Below are positions 11,179-20,830 of a DNA stretch of 64,000 nt, one piece after another; within the stretch, counting starts at the first letter, position 1, and every line of letters begins with the position of its first letter. The notes beneath the pieces were generated by a model. That model was given only the letters and a program-made list of their open reading frames with translations. It searched no databases and was not told the origin of the DNA. Position numbers and translations under genes: made by a program. Source of the DNA: Lepidostoma basale (Eukaryota > Arthropoda > Insecta > Trichoptera > Lepidostomatidae); the NCBI GenBank assembly GCA_022606425.2, contig JAHDVF020000183.1, positions 186,001 through 250,000 on the forward strand, in the 5' to 3' direction.

Positions 11179-12110
11179 CTTCGTCTCTATTGAGATACAA
11201 TTAATCCTTAAAAAAAATGATTAACCCGCAATGTGTAAAATCCAGTATTTATCTACAAGTATTTGTATGCATTCAAAAAACAAATTGTATAAAAACTGGT
11301 CCATGTTAAAAGCATAAAAATTGGAGATTTGATCTCCAGGCGTCATCTAGCAGTATGATAATTGCGTAAGCCTTTCACTTTACATTAATAAAGATTTTCT
11401 GCTTAATGCTTACATATAATCTTAATAGATGGCACTAGTGTAGATTGACTTAAAAAATGTGAAGTGTTTTTTAACTTAGTAGCATATATACATCTATCAA
11501 AAATTTGTCAGACGTGGTGGTCGTAAGAAGTGCGGAATGGGGAATGTTGTTAACATATAGCGATCGCTTAACCCAACCAATGACAGGTAATAAGTCCTGT
11601 AAACGCCTCGACTACCATATTCTGTTTCCAAAAAACAATTTACATATTCGTTTCTATTGAGATACAATAATTAATTCAAGAATTAATTATATCTCAATAG
11701 AGACGAAGATGCAAATTGAAAACAGAATATAGTTGATCAAGGTGTTTACAGGACTTATGACCTGTCATTGGTTGGGTTAAGCGCACGCTTTATGTAATAC
11801 AACATTCCCCATTCCACCTTTCTTATGACCATATCTGACAAAATTTTGGAAGTTGTATATATGTTAAAGTCCAACACCAGAATTCACATGTCAGTTTCTG
11901 AAAGTTTCTGAAGTTCTATCTATGAAGGTTTTGATTATATATGTTAATCTCTAAGATTACTCTATATAATCTACATACTAACGCCATCTTTGAAGATTTA
12001 TTTTTATTAAGCATTAAGCAGAACATCTTTTTAACACAATGTGAAAGGCTACCCCGCCATTAGCGCATTGTTAGAAGCCGCCTGGAGATGTCACTCCTAT
12101 TTTTATTATG
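11178..12110. repeat. R1 repeat pair, head-to-head
   Basis: Two R1 copies face each other across an inverted junction near 11660-11710, where GTTTCTATTGAGATAC on one strand meets its complement. The left copy runs 11178-11670 in the orientation of the 1-1521 array; the right copy runs 11680-12110 in the opposite one. Both retain the CCCAACCAATGACAGG block. Sequence divergence is clearly higher than in the tandem array. Confidence 0.85.
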
Positions 12111-12472
12111 GACCGAAGAGAGAAGTGCTCGTGTGAAAGAGAATAGTAACTACGGTGGAAAGATGATCTGAACTGACGTTTTCATCAATATAATTGATAG
12201 ATAGTGTTATTATTGTGTTTTTGATGATTATTTTTCTGCTATCTCCCTTGTCACCCGCTCTGTATAGATTTTACGTAATGAATAGTATTTTTAGCACTTG
12301 TAATCTGTAGATAATGCCAGCTAAGTATGTTTTATCGAGAATTCCAAATTATTTACGCAAATTGTATTTATTATCTTAATTATTACAAGATTTGTATCGA
12401 AATTGATATAATACAACGCTTAAATACGTACGTGCATAACACGACGTATGAATGTCGAAAAAGCGAGAGAAG

Positions 12473-12560
12473 ACTACCTTCTTGGCAGAGTGGAGAGCTC
12501 TCATTGTCATATACTCGTAGAAGGTTCTGGGTTCGATTCCCTATTGAAATATTAATAAAA
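12473..12560 (+). mobile_element. Diverged tRNA-derived SINE head
   Basis: A box A-like TGGCAGAGTGGAGAGC and a box B GGTTCGATTCC are spaced as in a tRNA-type internal promoter. The acceptor stem is not complementary, so it is not a tRNA gene. It is joined to a short RTE-A piece at about 12430-12472. Confidence 0.5.
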
Positions 12561-12649
12561 ATAAAGTATTCATATTGACATAGGAACAAATAGGCATAAA
12601 GGTTCGAAAAATCACGAAAACTTAACGGTTGATATTATTATTGTAACAC

Positions 12650-12700
12650 CTGATGACACTCAACATACGTTGACGAAACAGCTGTCGCGAAAAATAAAAA
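12650..12700 (+). ncRNA. Hammerhead-like motif of PLE family F1
   Basis: CTGATGA (12650-12656) is followed by a stem TCAAC/GTTGA, then GAAA (12675-12678), the palindrome CAGCTG and TC (12685-12686). This is the core order of a type I hammerhead, with cleavage predicted after C12686. Stem III is the self-complementary CAGCTG, so dimer formation is likely if it is active. An AT-rich tail follows. It sits in a truncated Penelope-like element end. Confidence 0.6.
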
Positions 12701-12756
12701 TAAAATTGTGATACATAAAAAGAGAGTTTTATAATTTAACAGTTTAAATTGTTAAA

Positions 12757-12905
12757 GTTTCATAGTGGCCGAGTGGTAAGTGCATTGACTGTCACCCCGG
12801 AGGTTCCGGGTTCGATTCCCGGCGATGGCAATGTGATTGTAATACTGTCTTTGGTCTAGTGTAGAATTCACAGATGGCTAATATGAAAATCGCTGGAGTC
12901 AAATT
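12757..12905 (+). mobile_element. SINE1, tRNA-derived
   Basis: Box A TGGCCGAGTGGTAAGTGC and box B GGTTCGATTCC head a body containing CTTTGGTCTAGTGTAGAATT. The body is shared with copies at 13095, 43563 and 57248. This defines a tRNA-derived SINE family. The copy loses similarity after about 12880. Confidence 0.85.
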
Positions 12906-13094
12906 CGTATAAATCGAAGTCAATTTTTCACATAAATAATATGAATATCTGGATACAGCCATGGCCCACCCAGGGCTGTCGGGCTGATGAAGCTTATGAT
13001 GATGATGATAAGTATGTATGCTTGACTATAAAGTCTTAAATATTCTTTAAGCACCCAAAATCGATCCTCCTTCGGAGGAACACTCCGGTACATG

Positions 13095-13307
13095 CGCACC
13101 CTCGTGGCAGAGTGTCAAGAGCCATACCGAAAGTCCCGTATTCGATTCCCGGCGATGGCAGTGTGATTGTAACACTGTCTTTGGTCTGGTGTAGAATTCA
13201 CTTGACAATAAAATGGCGATAGATTAGCTACCTACCATATGTCATGAGAATCAAAATAATAGCTAAAAACAAATTGTGTACAGTAATTAGAATCAAACGA
13301 CCTGTAA
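13095..13307 (+). mobile_element. SINE1 copy, longest 3' body
   Basis: The head is decayed (TGGCAGAGTGTCAAGAGC, box B TATTCGATTCC). The body runs through GACAATAAAATGGCGATAG, CATATGTCATGAGAATC and beyond, and stops at the mariner element at 13310. A short Jockey 3'UTR piece (13055-13090) precedes it. Confidence 0.85.
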
Positions 13308-13309
13308 TA

Positions 13310-14216
13310 TTAGGTCCTTACATATGAAATTGGCGTTTTGTATGGGAGGAACATAAAGTTGATTTTTTTTAAATATAATATATTTATTTAATCAAAGTAT
13401 GTACCATTGCTATCTATGCACTTTTGCCATCTCATAGGTAGTTCATCGATCCCTTTACTAAAAAAAAACATTCGGACGGGAATCAATAAAATCTTTGAAG
13501 TCGGTTTGGACTGCCCCATCGGAGTTGAATTTTTTCCCTTGCAAGAAGTTATCCAAATTTCGAAAAAAATATTAATCTGTTGGGGCAAGGTCCGGAGAGT
13601 ACGGTGGATGTCTTAGACATTCAAATTGAAGCTCTTCTAATTTGGTAGCCGTCTGTTGTGCAGTGTGTGGTCTAGCGTTATCATGAAGCAGCAGTGGCCT
13701 AGAGCGATTAACCAGCCTCGGTTGTTTAGCAGCTAGCTTTTCCATCATGGTTTGCAGTTGCTGACAATAGACATCTGCCGTAATCGTCTGGCCAGATTTA
13801 AGAAAGCTGTAGTGAACGACACCAGCACTAGTCCACCAAACGCTCACAAGTAGCTTGTTCTGCAGGTCGAAATTTCCAGAACGAAAACGTTGGAACCAAA
13901 AACGCACTGTGTTTTCTTTTGCGGCACCGTCGCCATACACATCATTAATCCTTGGAGCCGTTTCTGCAGCACTGGTGCCACGGTGGAACTCGTACTCGTA
14001 AATAACGCGATATTTCAAGTTTTCCATTTTGTAAACTGAGTGACGCAAAGAAAAAAAAACAATTGTGGAAAAAACAAATGAATTAAAATTGTCGAAACAC
14101 AAATACTTGAGTAAATAGCCGTATAAATTTGAATTTCGAATTCCTAACCAAAGAGAAGATATTTGAGATCAAAGTTGCCAGTACGGCAAAACGCCAATTT
14201 CATATGTATGGACCTA

Positions 14217-14217
<1 letters not shown>
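13310..14217 (-). mobile_element. mariner element with deleted transposase
   Basis: The 31-bp terminal repeats start TTAGGTCC and differ at one base. They are flanked by TA (13308-13309 and 14218-14219). The minus strand encodes an N-terminal helix-turn-helix (MENLKYRVIYEYEFHRGTSA to RFWFQRFRSGNFD) and the C-terminal catalytic part with LLHDNARPHTA and PPYSPDLAPTD. These hold the second and third aspartates of a mariner DD34D triad. The first aspartate region is lost through an internal deletion near 13870, and a frameshift lies around 13570. Length is 908 bp against about 1.3 kb for intact elements, so it is inactive but mobilisable. Confidence 0.92.

Positions 14218-14220
<3 letters not shown>

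Positions 14221-14250
<30 letters not shown>
14221..14250. repeat. (AAT)n microsatellite
   Basis: About ten AAT units directly follow the mariner right end. Confidence 0.95.
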
Positions 14251-14251
<1 letters not shown>

Positions 14252-14284
14252 TAAAAGTATGTTAGTAAAAAAAAACAGTGTAGT

Positions 14285-14398
14285 GCTCCATTCTGATGGC
14301 ACGAAATATGAATGTTGAGGAAACTAGAGAAATATGTGAACAGTGTGGTAGTCCATTCTTTCTACCTACACCTTCGGACAAACGGGTGTGATGGTTAG
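14285..14398 (+). mobile_element. RTE-A 3' end (TTAG tail)
   Basis: It matches the last 110 bases of RTE-A: ATGAATGTTGAGGAA, then GTCCATTCTTTCTACC, then GGTGTGATGGTTAGTAAGTT. It meets an oppositely oriented copy tail to tail at about 14398. Confidence 0.8.
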
Positions 14399-14399
14399 T

Positions 14400-14890
14400 A
14401 AGTTGACTAACTACTAGAGGGTAGGCAGAGAGGATGGAGCGCCGCACTGTTGTATACTGACATAATTCTCGAGCCTCCTCCACATTCACACACCGTGGCA
14501 TGCACGCTCGTCGACTGTTCCTACTCTAAACATGGCCGCCTTTCAGTAATTGATTAATTTAGCTATGTCATGCCATCCTTGGCCTTCCTCGACTTCTTTT
14601 CCGTTCTTACTACTTGTATAAATCTTTTTAACCATTTAACTCTCACCCATTTGTTCCATTTGTCCAAACCATCTTAGCGACCATTTCTTAATTATCCACC
14701 TTATTTTCTTTTGTAACTTCTTCATTGGGTATTCTATTATATAATGATTATTTACACATTCTTCTAAGTGATCTCATTTATACGGCATTTATCCTACTTT
14801 CATACTTCTTCTGCCAACTGCAAGTTTAACTTACATACACAAGGGTCGGTACCAGAACCACATTGTGCACTGCCATCTTTGCTTCGGTCG
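14400..14890 (-). pseudogene. RTE-like 3' fragment
   Basis: The minus strand carries a decayed version of the RTE C-terminal region: the WRSILSAYPLV end, the RKRSRGRPRMA-like block, the FGQMEQM block and the region around 14825-14875 encoding an AVHNVVLVPTLVYV remnant. There are multiple stops. Confidence 0.75.
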
Positions 14891-15257
14891 ATATATTTCT
14901 ATGGATATAGTTACTTATGTTATAATTATAGTTTATATGGTATATCCAAGATCTTAAAAACACGAAGACAATAATCGTAAAGGTGAATGGAAATAGTAAA
15001 GTTATTTTTCTTTTACAACCACTTAATGCGTTAACACTGTGGAACTCCATAATGATGAATTTTTTATGAAATAAAACATTGTTTTTTCCACATGAGATTT
15101 TATTTTTTTAAGGCAAACACCAAAGATTGAAATCAATGATATTAGAATTTATTTTACAATCTTCAGTGTGAGCAGAAAATAGCTCTTTATTATGAAGAAG
15201 GAATCTGGTCGTGTCCATGTCCCCTTGATCAGAAGCCAAGCGTTCTATCCCCTAGAC

Positions 15258-16406
15258 CAGCGTTTCCTAACCTTTTTCAGTCGCGGACCCCTAGAAAATC
15301 AAGCACAATTTTCAAGGACCCCCTTAGTAAAAAAAACAGCAGTAAATTTTGGACCATTTATTTTAGTACTACAACATTTTTTTTTTTAATAAAAAATAAG
15401 TTAATAATTAACGCACAACAGCAACACGGTTAATTAATGTGAAGGTTCTTAATTAATTAATAATTATAATAATAAACGTGAATGTTTAATGGTTTTACTA
15501 TGTTTAATGGTTTTACTATGGTTTTACTATGAACATAGTAAAACCATTAAACATTCACGTTTATTATTATAATTATTATAATGGAGTTTTACAAAACTAA
15601 AACCTCAACAATTAATATGTGAAGGTTCTTGTTGCTTTTTTGAAACTAAATTAGTGATGTTTGGGTTGATGTTACTACTAAGTTGTAGTCTCAGATCGGA
15701 TTCCACTTGTAATCTGTTTCTGTATTTGTTTTAGTATAAACAAGAGCAGAGAATGCCTTTTCACAGAGGTATGTGGTTAAGAAAATCAGTAAATGTTTCA
15801 TTGCTTCTTCTGATATTTCCTTTTAATATTTCTTTACATTCTTCCAAAAACTTGATAAAGAGGATTCTTTAAAATAACATTTCAATGCTGAATCACAAGA
15901 AATTTTTATTAATTGGTTTTCCTGTGCCGTTGTCAAGCCAGTAATATCAGGAACATCTGTGTTAAAAGGGTTTGATATCCAATTTTTATGATAATCAAAT
16001 GATTTTACTGAAATCTCTTGATGGAAGTTCATTTTGAATAATAATTAAATAAAACGATGTTTTTTTAACAACTTCCACTTTTGTCTTTGTTTAGACAGCG
16101 ACCGGTTTCGCCAGGCTCGCTGGCATCGACAGACTGGTCAGACCAGACAGACCAGTCTGTCGATGCCAGCGAGCCTGGCGAAACCGTTCGCTGTCTAAAT
16201 AAAGACAAAAGTGGAAGTAGTTAAAAAACATCGTTTTATTTAATTATTATCCAATTTTTATTTTTGTCGGGTACTGGAAAATAATCCCGAAACGAAGACC
16301 GTGATAATGATTACGAGACTTTTGGTGGCATTTATTTATTATTGTTAAATGTCCCACGGATGTGACTGCGGACCCCCATACATATACCACAGGTTAGGAA
16401 ACACTG
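15258..16406 (-). mobile_element. hAT element with ZBED5-like transposase remnant
   Basis: Termini CAGCGTTTCCTAACC and GGTTAGGAAACACTG are flanked by a perfect 8-bp duplication CCCTAGAC (15250-15257, 16407-16414). The minus strand, about 15600-16030, encodes a stretch with HQEISVKSFDYHKNWISNPF and TGLTTAQENQLIKISCDSA, then TTYLCEKAFSALVYTKTNTE. This is the C-terminal dimerisation region of ZBED5/hAT-type transposases. The N-terminal and catalytic parts are missing. A local inverted repeat lies at 15466-15586. A PLE foldback unit is inserted at 16025-16250. Confidence 0.85.
16025..16250. mobile_element. PLE family F2 foldback pair with two hammerhead-like motifs
   Basis: Two ~100-base arms face each other. 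Each has an outer AATTAAATAAAACGATG, then CTTCCACTTTTGTCTTT, then the motif. Read from the arm centre outward the motif is CTGTCGA, T, GCCAG-CGAGC-CTGGC, GAAA, CCGG, TC, GCTG. The left motif (about 16091-16135) is on the minus strand and the right one (about 16151-16195) on the plus strand, where CCGG has become CCGT. The outer flank is hAT sequence in the same arrangement as at 23515. Confidence 0.75.
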
Positions 16407-16454
16407 CCCTAGACCACCACCCTATTAATTTCTCGCGATGATGAAGGTATAGAG

Positions 16455-16785
16455 CAGAGGTTCCCAAACTTTTTTTCCCCGTAGACCCCTTTCCGATTTC
16501 TTATATTTTGTGTAGACCCCCTGCTTTCCTAAAATTTACTTTTTAGGCCAAAAAAAAATCCGAAACAAAAAAGCCGGAATTCGTTGTCGAATGACCTAAA
16601 AAAAAAGTCGGCGACAATTTCGATATTCCTTTTGCGTTTCAATATTCGGCTTCAATTTAGTTGAACCATCTCGTGAACCCCCATTTACATCTCATGGACC
16701 TCTAATTTTTTTACAAATGTCGTAGACCCCTTGCAAGTTGTTGTAGACCCCTGGGAGTCTATATAGACCACTTAGAGAATCACTG
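16455..16785. mobile_element. hAT MITE (331 bp)
   Basis: Termini CAGAGGTTCCCAAAC and the imperfect AGAGAATCACTG are flanked by GTATAGAG (16447-16454) and GTGTAGAG (16786-16793), an 8-bp duplication with one transition. The interior repeats GTAGACCCC motifs. It is the same family as 40119-40490 and 63465-63655. Confidence 0.88.
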
Positions 16786-16929
16786 GTGTAGAGCCTCCGA
16801 AACATGTCGAGAAAAAAAAAATCGAAAGTGGAAATAACAGTGTTTTAATTAAAAAAAATAGTCAATTTTTCTGGCTAAAACACTGATACTATTATTTTGG
16901 TATGAAGCCATCACTTTGTGGAGTTATCA

Positions 16930-17602
16930 ATATTTAAATTGAATACACATTAATTTGTTAAAACCACTTTTATTTTTGAGTTCGTCGACCGGTTTCGCTC
17001 ACAACCGAGCTTCCTCAGGACTGATTAATAACTAAACTTAAAATTAAATACAATATCATGGCTTAGGACTAGAGGAAGATGGGACTAGAGTGTTAGAGTG
17101 AGAAGACTGTGGGTGATAAGGAATTGACAGAAGAGAGTGGGGAGGATTAGGCAGTGGTACAGGGTTGTTCAGAGGGAACATATTTAAAATAGGGCTGTAG
17201 GACAAATTGGTTTGGTTATTTATTATTTTACAATTAGAATTTATTGATTTTTTAATCTCTAGTGCTTCTAGGTTGTTGAGTTTTATTCCGTTGCTGTTTT
17301 TATGTCCTAACCTAACCAATAACCAATTTGTCCTACAGCCCTATTTTAAATATGTTCCCTCTGAACAACCCTGTACCACTGCCTAATCCTCCCCACTCTC
17401 TTCTGTCAATTCCTTATCACCCACAGTCTTCTCACTCTAACACTCTAGTCCCATCTTCCTCTAGTCCTAAGCCATGATATTGTATTTAATTTTAAGTTTA
17501 GTTATAAATCAGTCCTGAGGAAGCTCGGTTGTGAGCGAAACCGGTCGACGAACTCAAAAATAAAAGTGGTTTTAACAAATTAATGTGTATTCAATTTAAA
17601 TA
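16930..17602. mobile_element. PLE family F3: 673-bp near-perfect palindrome
   Basis: Two ~284-bp arms (16930-17213 and 17319-17602) are almost identical inverted copies around a ~105-bp centre. Each arm contains the 3' end of a Penelope-like ORF, its short 3'UTR and a hammerhead-like motif. The plus-strand motif is CTGAGGA (17515-17521), A, GCTC-loop-GAGC, GAAA (17537-17540), CCGG, TC (17545-17546), with GAC/GTC able to form stem I. The minus-strand twin is at about 16983-17023. Confidence 0.85.
17056..17319 (-). pseudogene. Penelope-like ORF, C-terminal end
   Basis: The 87-codon frame starts with RLGHKNSNGIKLNNLEALEI. That fits the segment after the GIY-YIG endonuclease of Penelope-like reverse transcriptases, where an E-x-LEI-x-K pattern precedes the C-terminus. 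It ends at a stop at 17056 after a Pro/Ser-rich tail. The upstream RT and endonuclease domains are absent. Its mirror image fills the right arm of the palindrome. Confidence 0.6.
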
Positions 17603-17616
17603 CTGATACTATTAAT

Positions 17617-17790
17617 TATTAAAATATAAAACGCTGTTTATGGTATCACATTTAAAAAAAATATATTTTTTGCCACAGCTGTTTCGTCAACCGATGTTGA
17701 CATCATCAGGTGTCATAATATTTTTTATTGTCGCGAAAAAAAAAATGTGATATCATAAACAGCGTTTTATATTTTAACAGTTAATAGTGT
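17617..17790. mobile_element. PLE family F1 foldback with hammerhead-like motif
   Basis: Inverted arms carrying AAAACGCTGTTTATGG enclose a minus-strand motif at about 17675-17720: CTGATGA, T, GTCAAC-loop-GTTGAC, GAAA, CAGCTG, then TG in place of TC. The last change should weaken or abolish cleavage. Confidence 0.7.
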
Positions 17791-18117
17791 TTTAATTCAT
17801 AAATAATTCGTCTTTTTTTGCTGGGTCAGAACTTTGCTTAATGTCGCTATGTCTCCAGGTCGTGACGTGTCCAATCAGCAATTCGGAATGATGTTCCAGC
17901 GGCTTTTGAATATTTTTCTCCGTATTTTCATTAGGGTAATTTTCCAAGTGGGATTAATTGGTTTGTTTGCCCGAGACGTTAATTCTAATTGCATGGTTTC
18001 GTGCTAGCAGCTACAGACCGAAAGAACACACACTCGTAGATGTACGCGTCCTCTCGTAATTATCTAAAATTCTTTTAAATAATAATTTAATACTCTTTTT
18101 CTTGTTGTCCCTTAACT

Positions 18118-18330
18118 ATCGGAGGTTGGACAGCATCATGGGTATTTCTACCCTTGATACAGCTTCAGTGTCTTGCCTGCTATCGTCCTCAGTGTCTTCA
18201 TTTCGGAAGTCCTAAAAACTTGTTTGGTCCTTACTGTGTCTGCCCTTGCTTCGACGCCATATGTTATTATTGGTCTTACGCATGCTTTATAGATTCTCAT
18301 CAGGGCTTGTATTTCTTCCGCAGATCAGCT
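18118..18330 (-). pseudogene. LINE-C variant fragment
   Basis: The minus strand reads RIYKACVRPIITYGVEARAD and FRTSEMKTLRTIAGKTL, the region after the catalytic site of LINE-C. It has been joined to a LINE-I copy on the other strand at about 18330. Confidence 0.7.
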
Positions 18331-18334
18331 CCTC

Positions 18335-18935
18335 CCACCAGGTCTATGCCTAGATACTCGCTCATGTTAGAGAGGGTTCATAAAAGATTTCTGAGATATC
18401 TCTACATGAGAGAGTTTGGTAGCTATCAGTGGCTTTATCCCACTGCATTCCTCTTGGGCATTCTGGGGACCAATAGTTTGCAGATAAGAAGAGAGATGGG
18501 TGCACACTTACCTATTTCTTCAGACTTATCAGGGGAATCTTTGAGAACTCTGTTATCTTGGAGGCTATCCATCTTTATGTTCCAGATGGTTATCTTCGAC
18601 AGCGCCAGCACAGACTGTTTTATCTCCCAGCATGCAGAACCAACCTGCCTCTGGTGATGCCGGTGGGGAGAGCAATCAAACTATTGAACATGATCGCTTC
18701 GCAGATCGACATCTTTCATATTCGTGAAAGTACGTTCAGAAGACAAATACTCTTGACTTTGGAGAGTATCTTGTATTCCTAATGTCGAACCATCTCACAT
18801 GCGTTCCTGGTATTATATATTTTTTATGTTTTACCTGTTCTCAAAAGATGCCTTAAACTATTATATAATATAATTGTTGTTTGTAATATCTTTTGAGAAA
18901 ATAAACTGATATGATTGATTTGATTTGATTTGATA
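18335..18935 (+). pseudogene. LINE-I 3' end with TGATT tail
   Basis: It encodes YSLMLERVHKRFLRYLYMRE, WLYPTAFLLGILGTNSLQI, QRQHRLFYLPACRTNLPLVM and PVGRAIKLLNMIA, with one frameshift near 18540. The 3'UTR ends in GATTGATTTGATTTGATTTG. It is 5'-truncated. Confidence 0.87.
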
Positions 18936-18937
18936 CC

Positions 18938-19130
18938 TAAAGGTTCGACCTGTTCTATGGGTTGATTTTTTATAACCAGGTTATATGTTTTGGGTGTTTT
19001 GGAAAATGTCATACATTTTGTTTTTTCGATAGAGATCGTTATGTTGTATTTCTTACAGGCGTGATGTAGTCTGTCTAGCATTTTTTGTGAGTCATTATTC
19101 TTTTCAGCTATGATTATAGTATCATCTATT
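18938..19130 (-). pseudogene. LINE-C reverse transcriptase core fragment
   Basis: The minus strand reads IDDTIIIAEK, then LDRLHHACKKYNITISIEKT and KTKCMTFSKTPKTYNL. The DD belongs to the reverse transcriptase catalytic box, here preceded by isoleucine rather than the usual YA. The following block is the typical KTK motif. It is 5'-truncated and separated from its C-terminal part. Confidence 0.7.
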
Positions 19131-19800
19131 CATATATACTATTTATTCTTCCAAAAGGCATCCCTTAGGCAGCCAGACCCAACTGCAGGTCAGTGAGAGC
19201 TCAGCTGTTCACCCTAATTCGAATTTGGAAAACACACGATACGCTTTTGTTTATTTTCACTAGATCGCGTCGCACGTCATCTGTTGTTGGTCGTATTCTA
19301 GAACATTTTCAAACCGGTTGATTTGATTAACGCTGTAGAGTATATTGCAAGGCCGGCGAGAGAGGACATAACAGATTTTGCCACGTGGTCCAACGTTCGG
19401 GAGGAGTGGAACTGTCACGTGCTTTAGTGGGCAAATCAAATTTTATTTAAATACACCCTATTCGATTCCATATCTAGTGGCTGTGTGGACTCGAGCTAGC
19501 GTTCCTGATTTCTTTGAGGTGATTCCAGGATTTCTAACCATACAGCTTGCGTAAGATATTAATTAATTAATTTATTTTTAATGAGATCTCTGAGACGAAT
19601 GTGTGAATTTCGCTATCGGATTATACTGATTTATGACAATATAATTCAAATTCAAAGTAAAAGTCATAAAAACCTTTTGTAAATTATGAAAATTTGGAGC
19701 AAGTAGGGTAAAGTTTTGGGTAAAAACCTAGTCGTTTTAAGATTTCAGGTTCAATAAATTATCTATTTTTTTTAAATAATTAAAACAAAAAAAAAATTAT
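19131..19800. other. No gene recognised
   Basis: Moderately complex sequence at 19140-19560 without an open frame or terminal repeats, then AT-rich sequence. A 25-base RTE-A scrap lies near 19580-19607. Confidence 0.4.
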
Positions 19801-20045
19801 ACAAAATTTCTTTATTATTATGTATTTAGTGTGCTTCCATTTGTGTTTATGTTCGACCGGTTTCGGCAGCTTGCTGCCATCTTCTGATACCTACATCAAA
19901 ATTGATTTGGTTTCACCCCCCACTATCATTAATTATATAAATCAAATAAATTTTGATGTAGGTACCAGAAGATGGCAGCAAACTGCCGAAACCGGTCGAA
20001 CGTAAACACGAGTGGAAGCACACTAAATACATAATAATAACGAAA
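19800..20045. mobile_element. PLE family F4 foldback pair
   Basis: Two inverted arms meet around 19920-19950. Each has CACTTCC-type outer sequence, then CGACCGGTTTCGG. Read outward the motif is CAGAAGA, T, GGCAG-CAAG-CTGCC, GAAA, CCGG, TC. The minus copy is at 19853-19888 and the plus copy at 19965-20000. The core has A where U4 is expected. Confidence 0.75.
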
Positions 20046-20134
20046 TTTTGTATCAAAATATTTTTGTTTTCATTATTTAAAATTAACTTTTACCAAGAAA
20101 TTTCAATTTAAACATTAATTATGTAACATTTTGA

Positions 20135-20506
20135 ATGTATACAAATACTTGTAGACAAATACTGGATTTTACCCATTGCGGGTTAACCATTTTTAAGGAT
20201 AAATTGTATTTCAAAAGAGTCGAATATGTAAATTGTTTTCTGGGAACAGAATATGGTGGTCGAGGCGCTTACAGGACTTATGACCTGTCATTGGTTGGGT
20301 TAAGCGATCGCTTTATGTTAACAACATTTCTCATTCCGCCCTTCTTACGACCACCACGTCTGACACCGTCTAACATAAAGCGATCGCTTAACCCAACCAA
20401 TGATATGTCTTGTAAGTCTTATAAGCGCCTCGATCACCATATTCTGTTCCCAGACAACAATTTACATCTTCGTCTCTATTGAGATACAATTAATCCTTAA
20501 AAATTA
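20135..20506. repeat. R1 palindrome
   Basis: Two R1 pieces (20194-20320 and 20371-20497) are inverted copies around a ~50-bp centre. Both carry CCCAACCAATGA and AGCGATCGCTT. The left one continues into the next-monomer sequence at 20135-20193, as in the tandem array. It lies about 325 bases upstream of the ADAT3 start codon. Confidence 0.85.
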
Positions 20507-20830
20507 ATTATCTATTTTTTTAAATCATTTATCCCTTTCAAATATCACTCAATGTTTTTGTCACATTTTCCTGCACCAAGTTTTTATATAGAGACCAAAG
20601 CAATCGAATGCATTGATTTTGGTAACGCTCTCTGGTGACTTTGGATTTCAGAAGTCGATCGTGTGTTATGTCTGTGAATAAACCTGTGAAATGTCCGTAT
20701 GTACCGCTTCCTCACTTTAACCTCTACTTTCGCAGGAAGAAGAAGTATTGAGAAGACCGGAGAACACGCGGAGGGATTCCGGTATCGGAAGATGATCCCT
20801 TAAAAAGAATCCACATCACCGAGAAAGCGC

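Larger units (their letters stand above)
15115..16425 (-). mobile_element. SINE2, tRNA-derived, split by a hAT insertion
   Basis: Read on the minus strand, 16425-16407 plus 15257-15115 rebuilds the SINE seen intact at 33095-33250. It has box A TGGTCTAGGGGATAGAACG, a body with CGACCAGATTCCTTCTT, and a tail AATGTCATTGATTCAAAT-like region. The hAT element 15258-16406 interrupts it inside box A. The box B region is changed here. Confidence 0.82.

Noticed and set aside
12764..12830. Possible tRNA gene (boxes A and B)
   Set aside because: The acceptor stem does not pair and the same head plus body recurs at 13095, 43563 and 57248, so it is a SINE.
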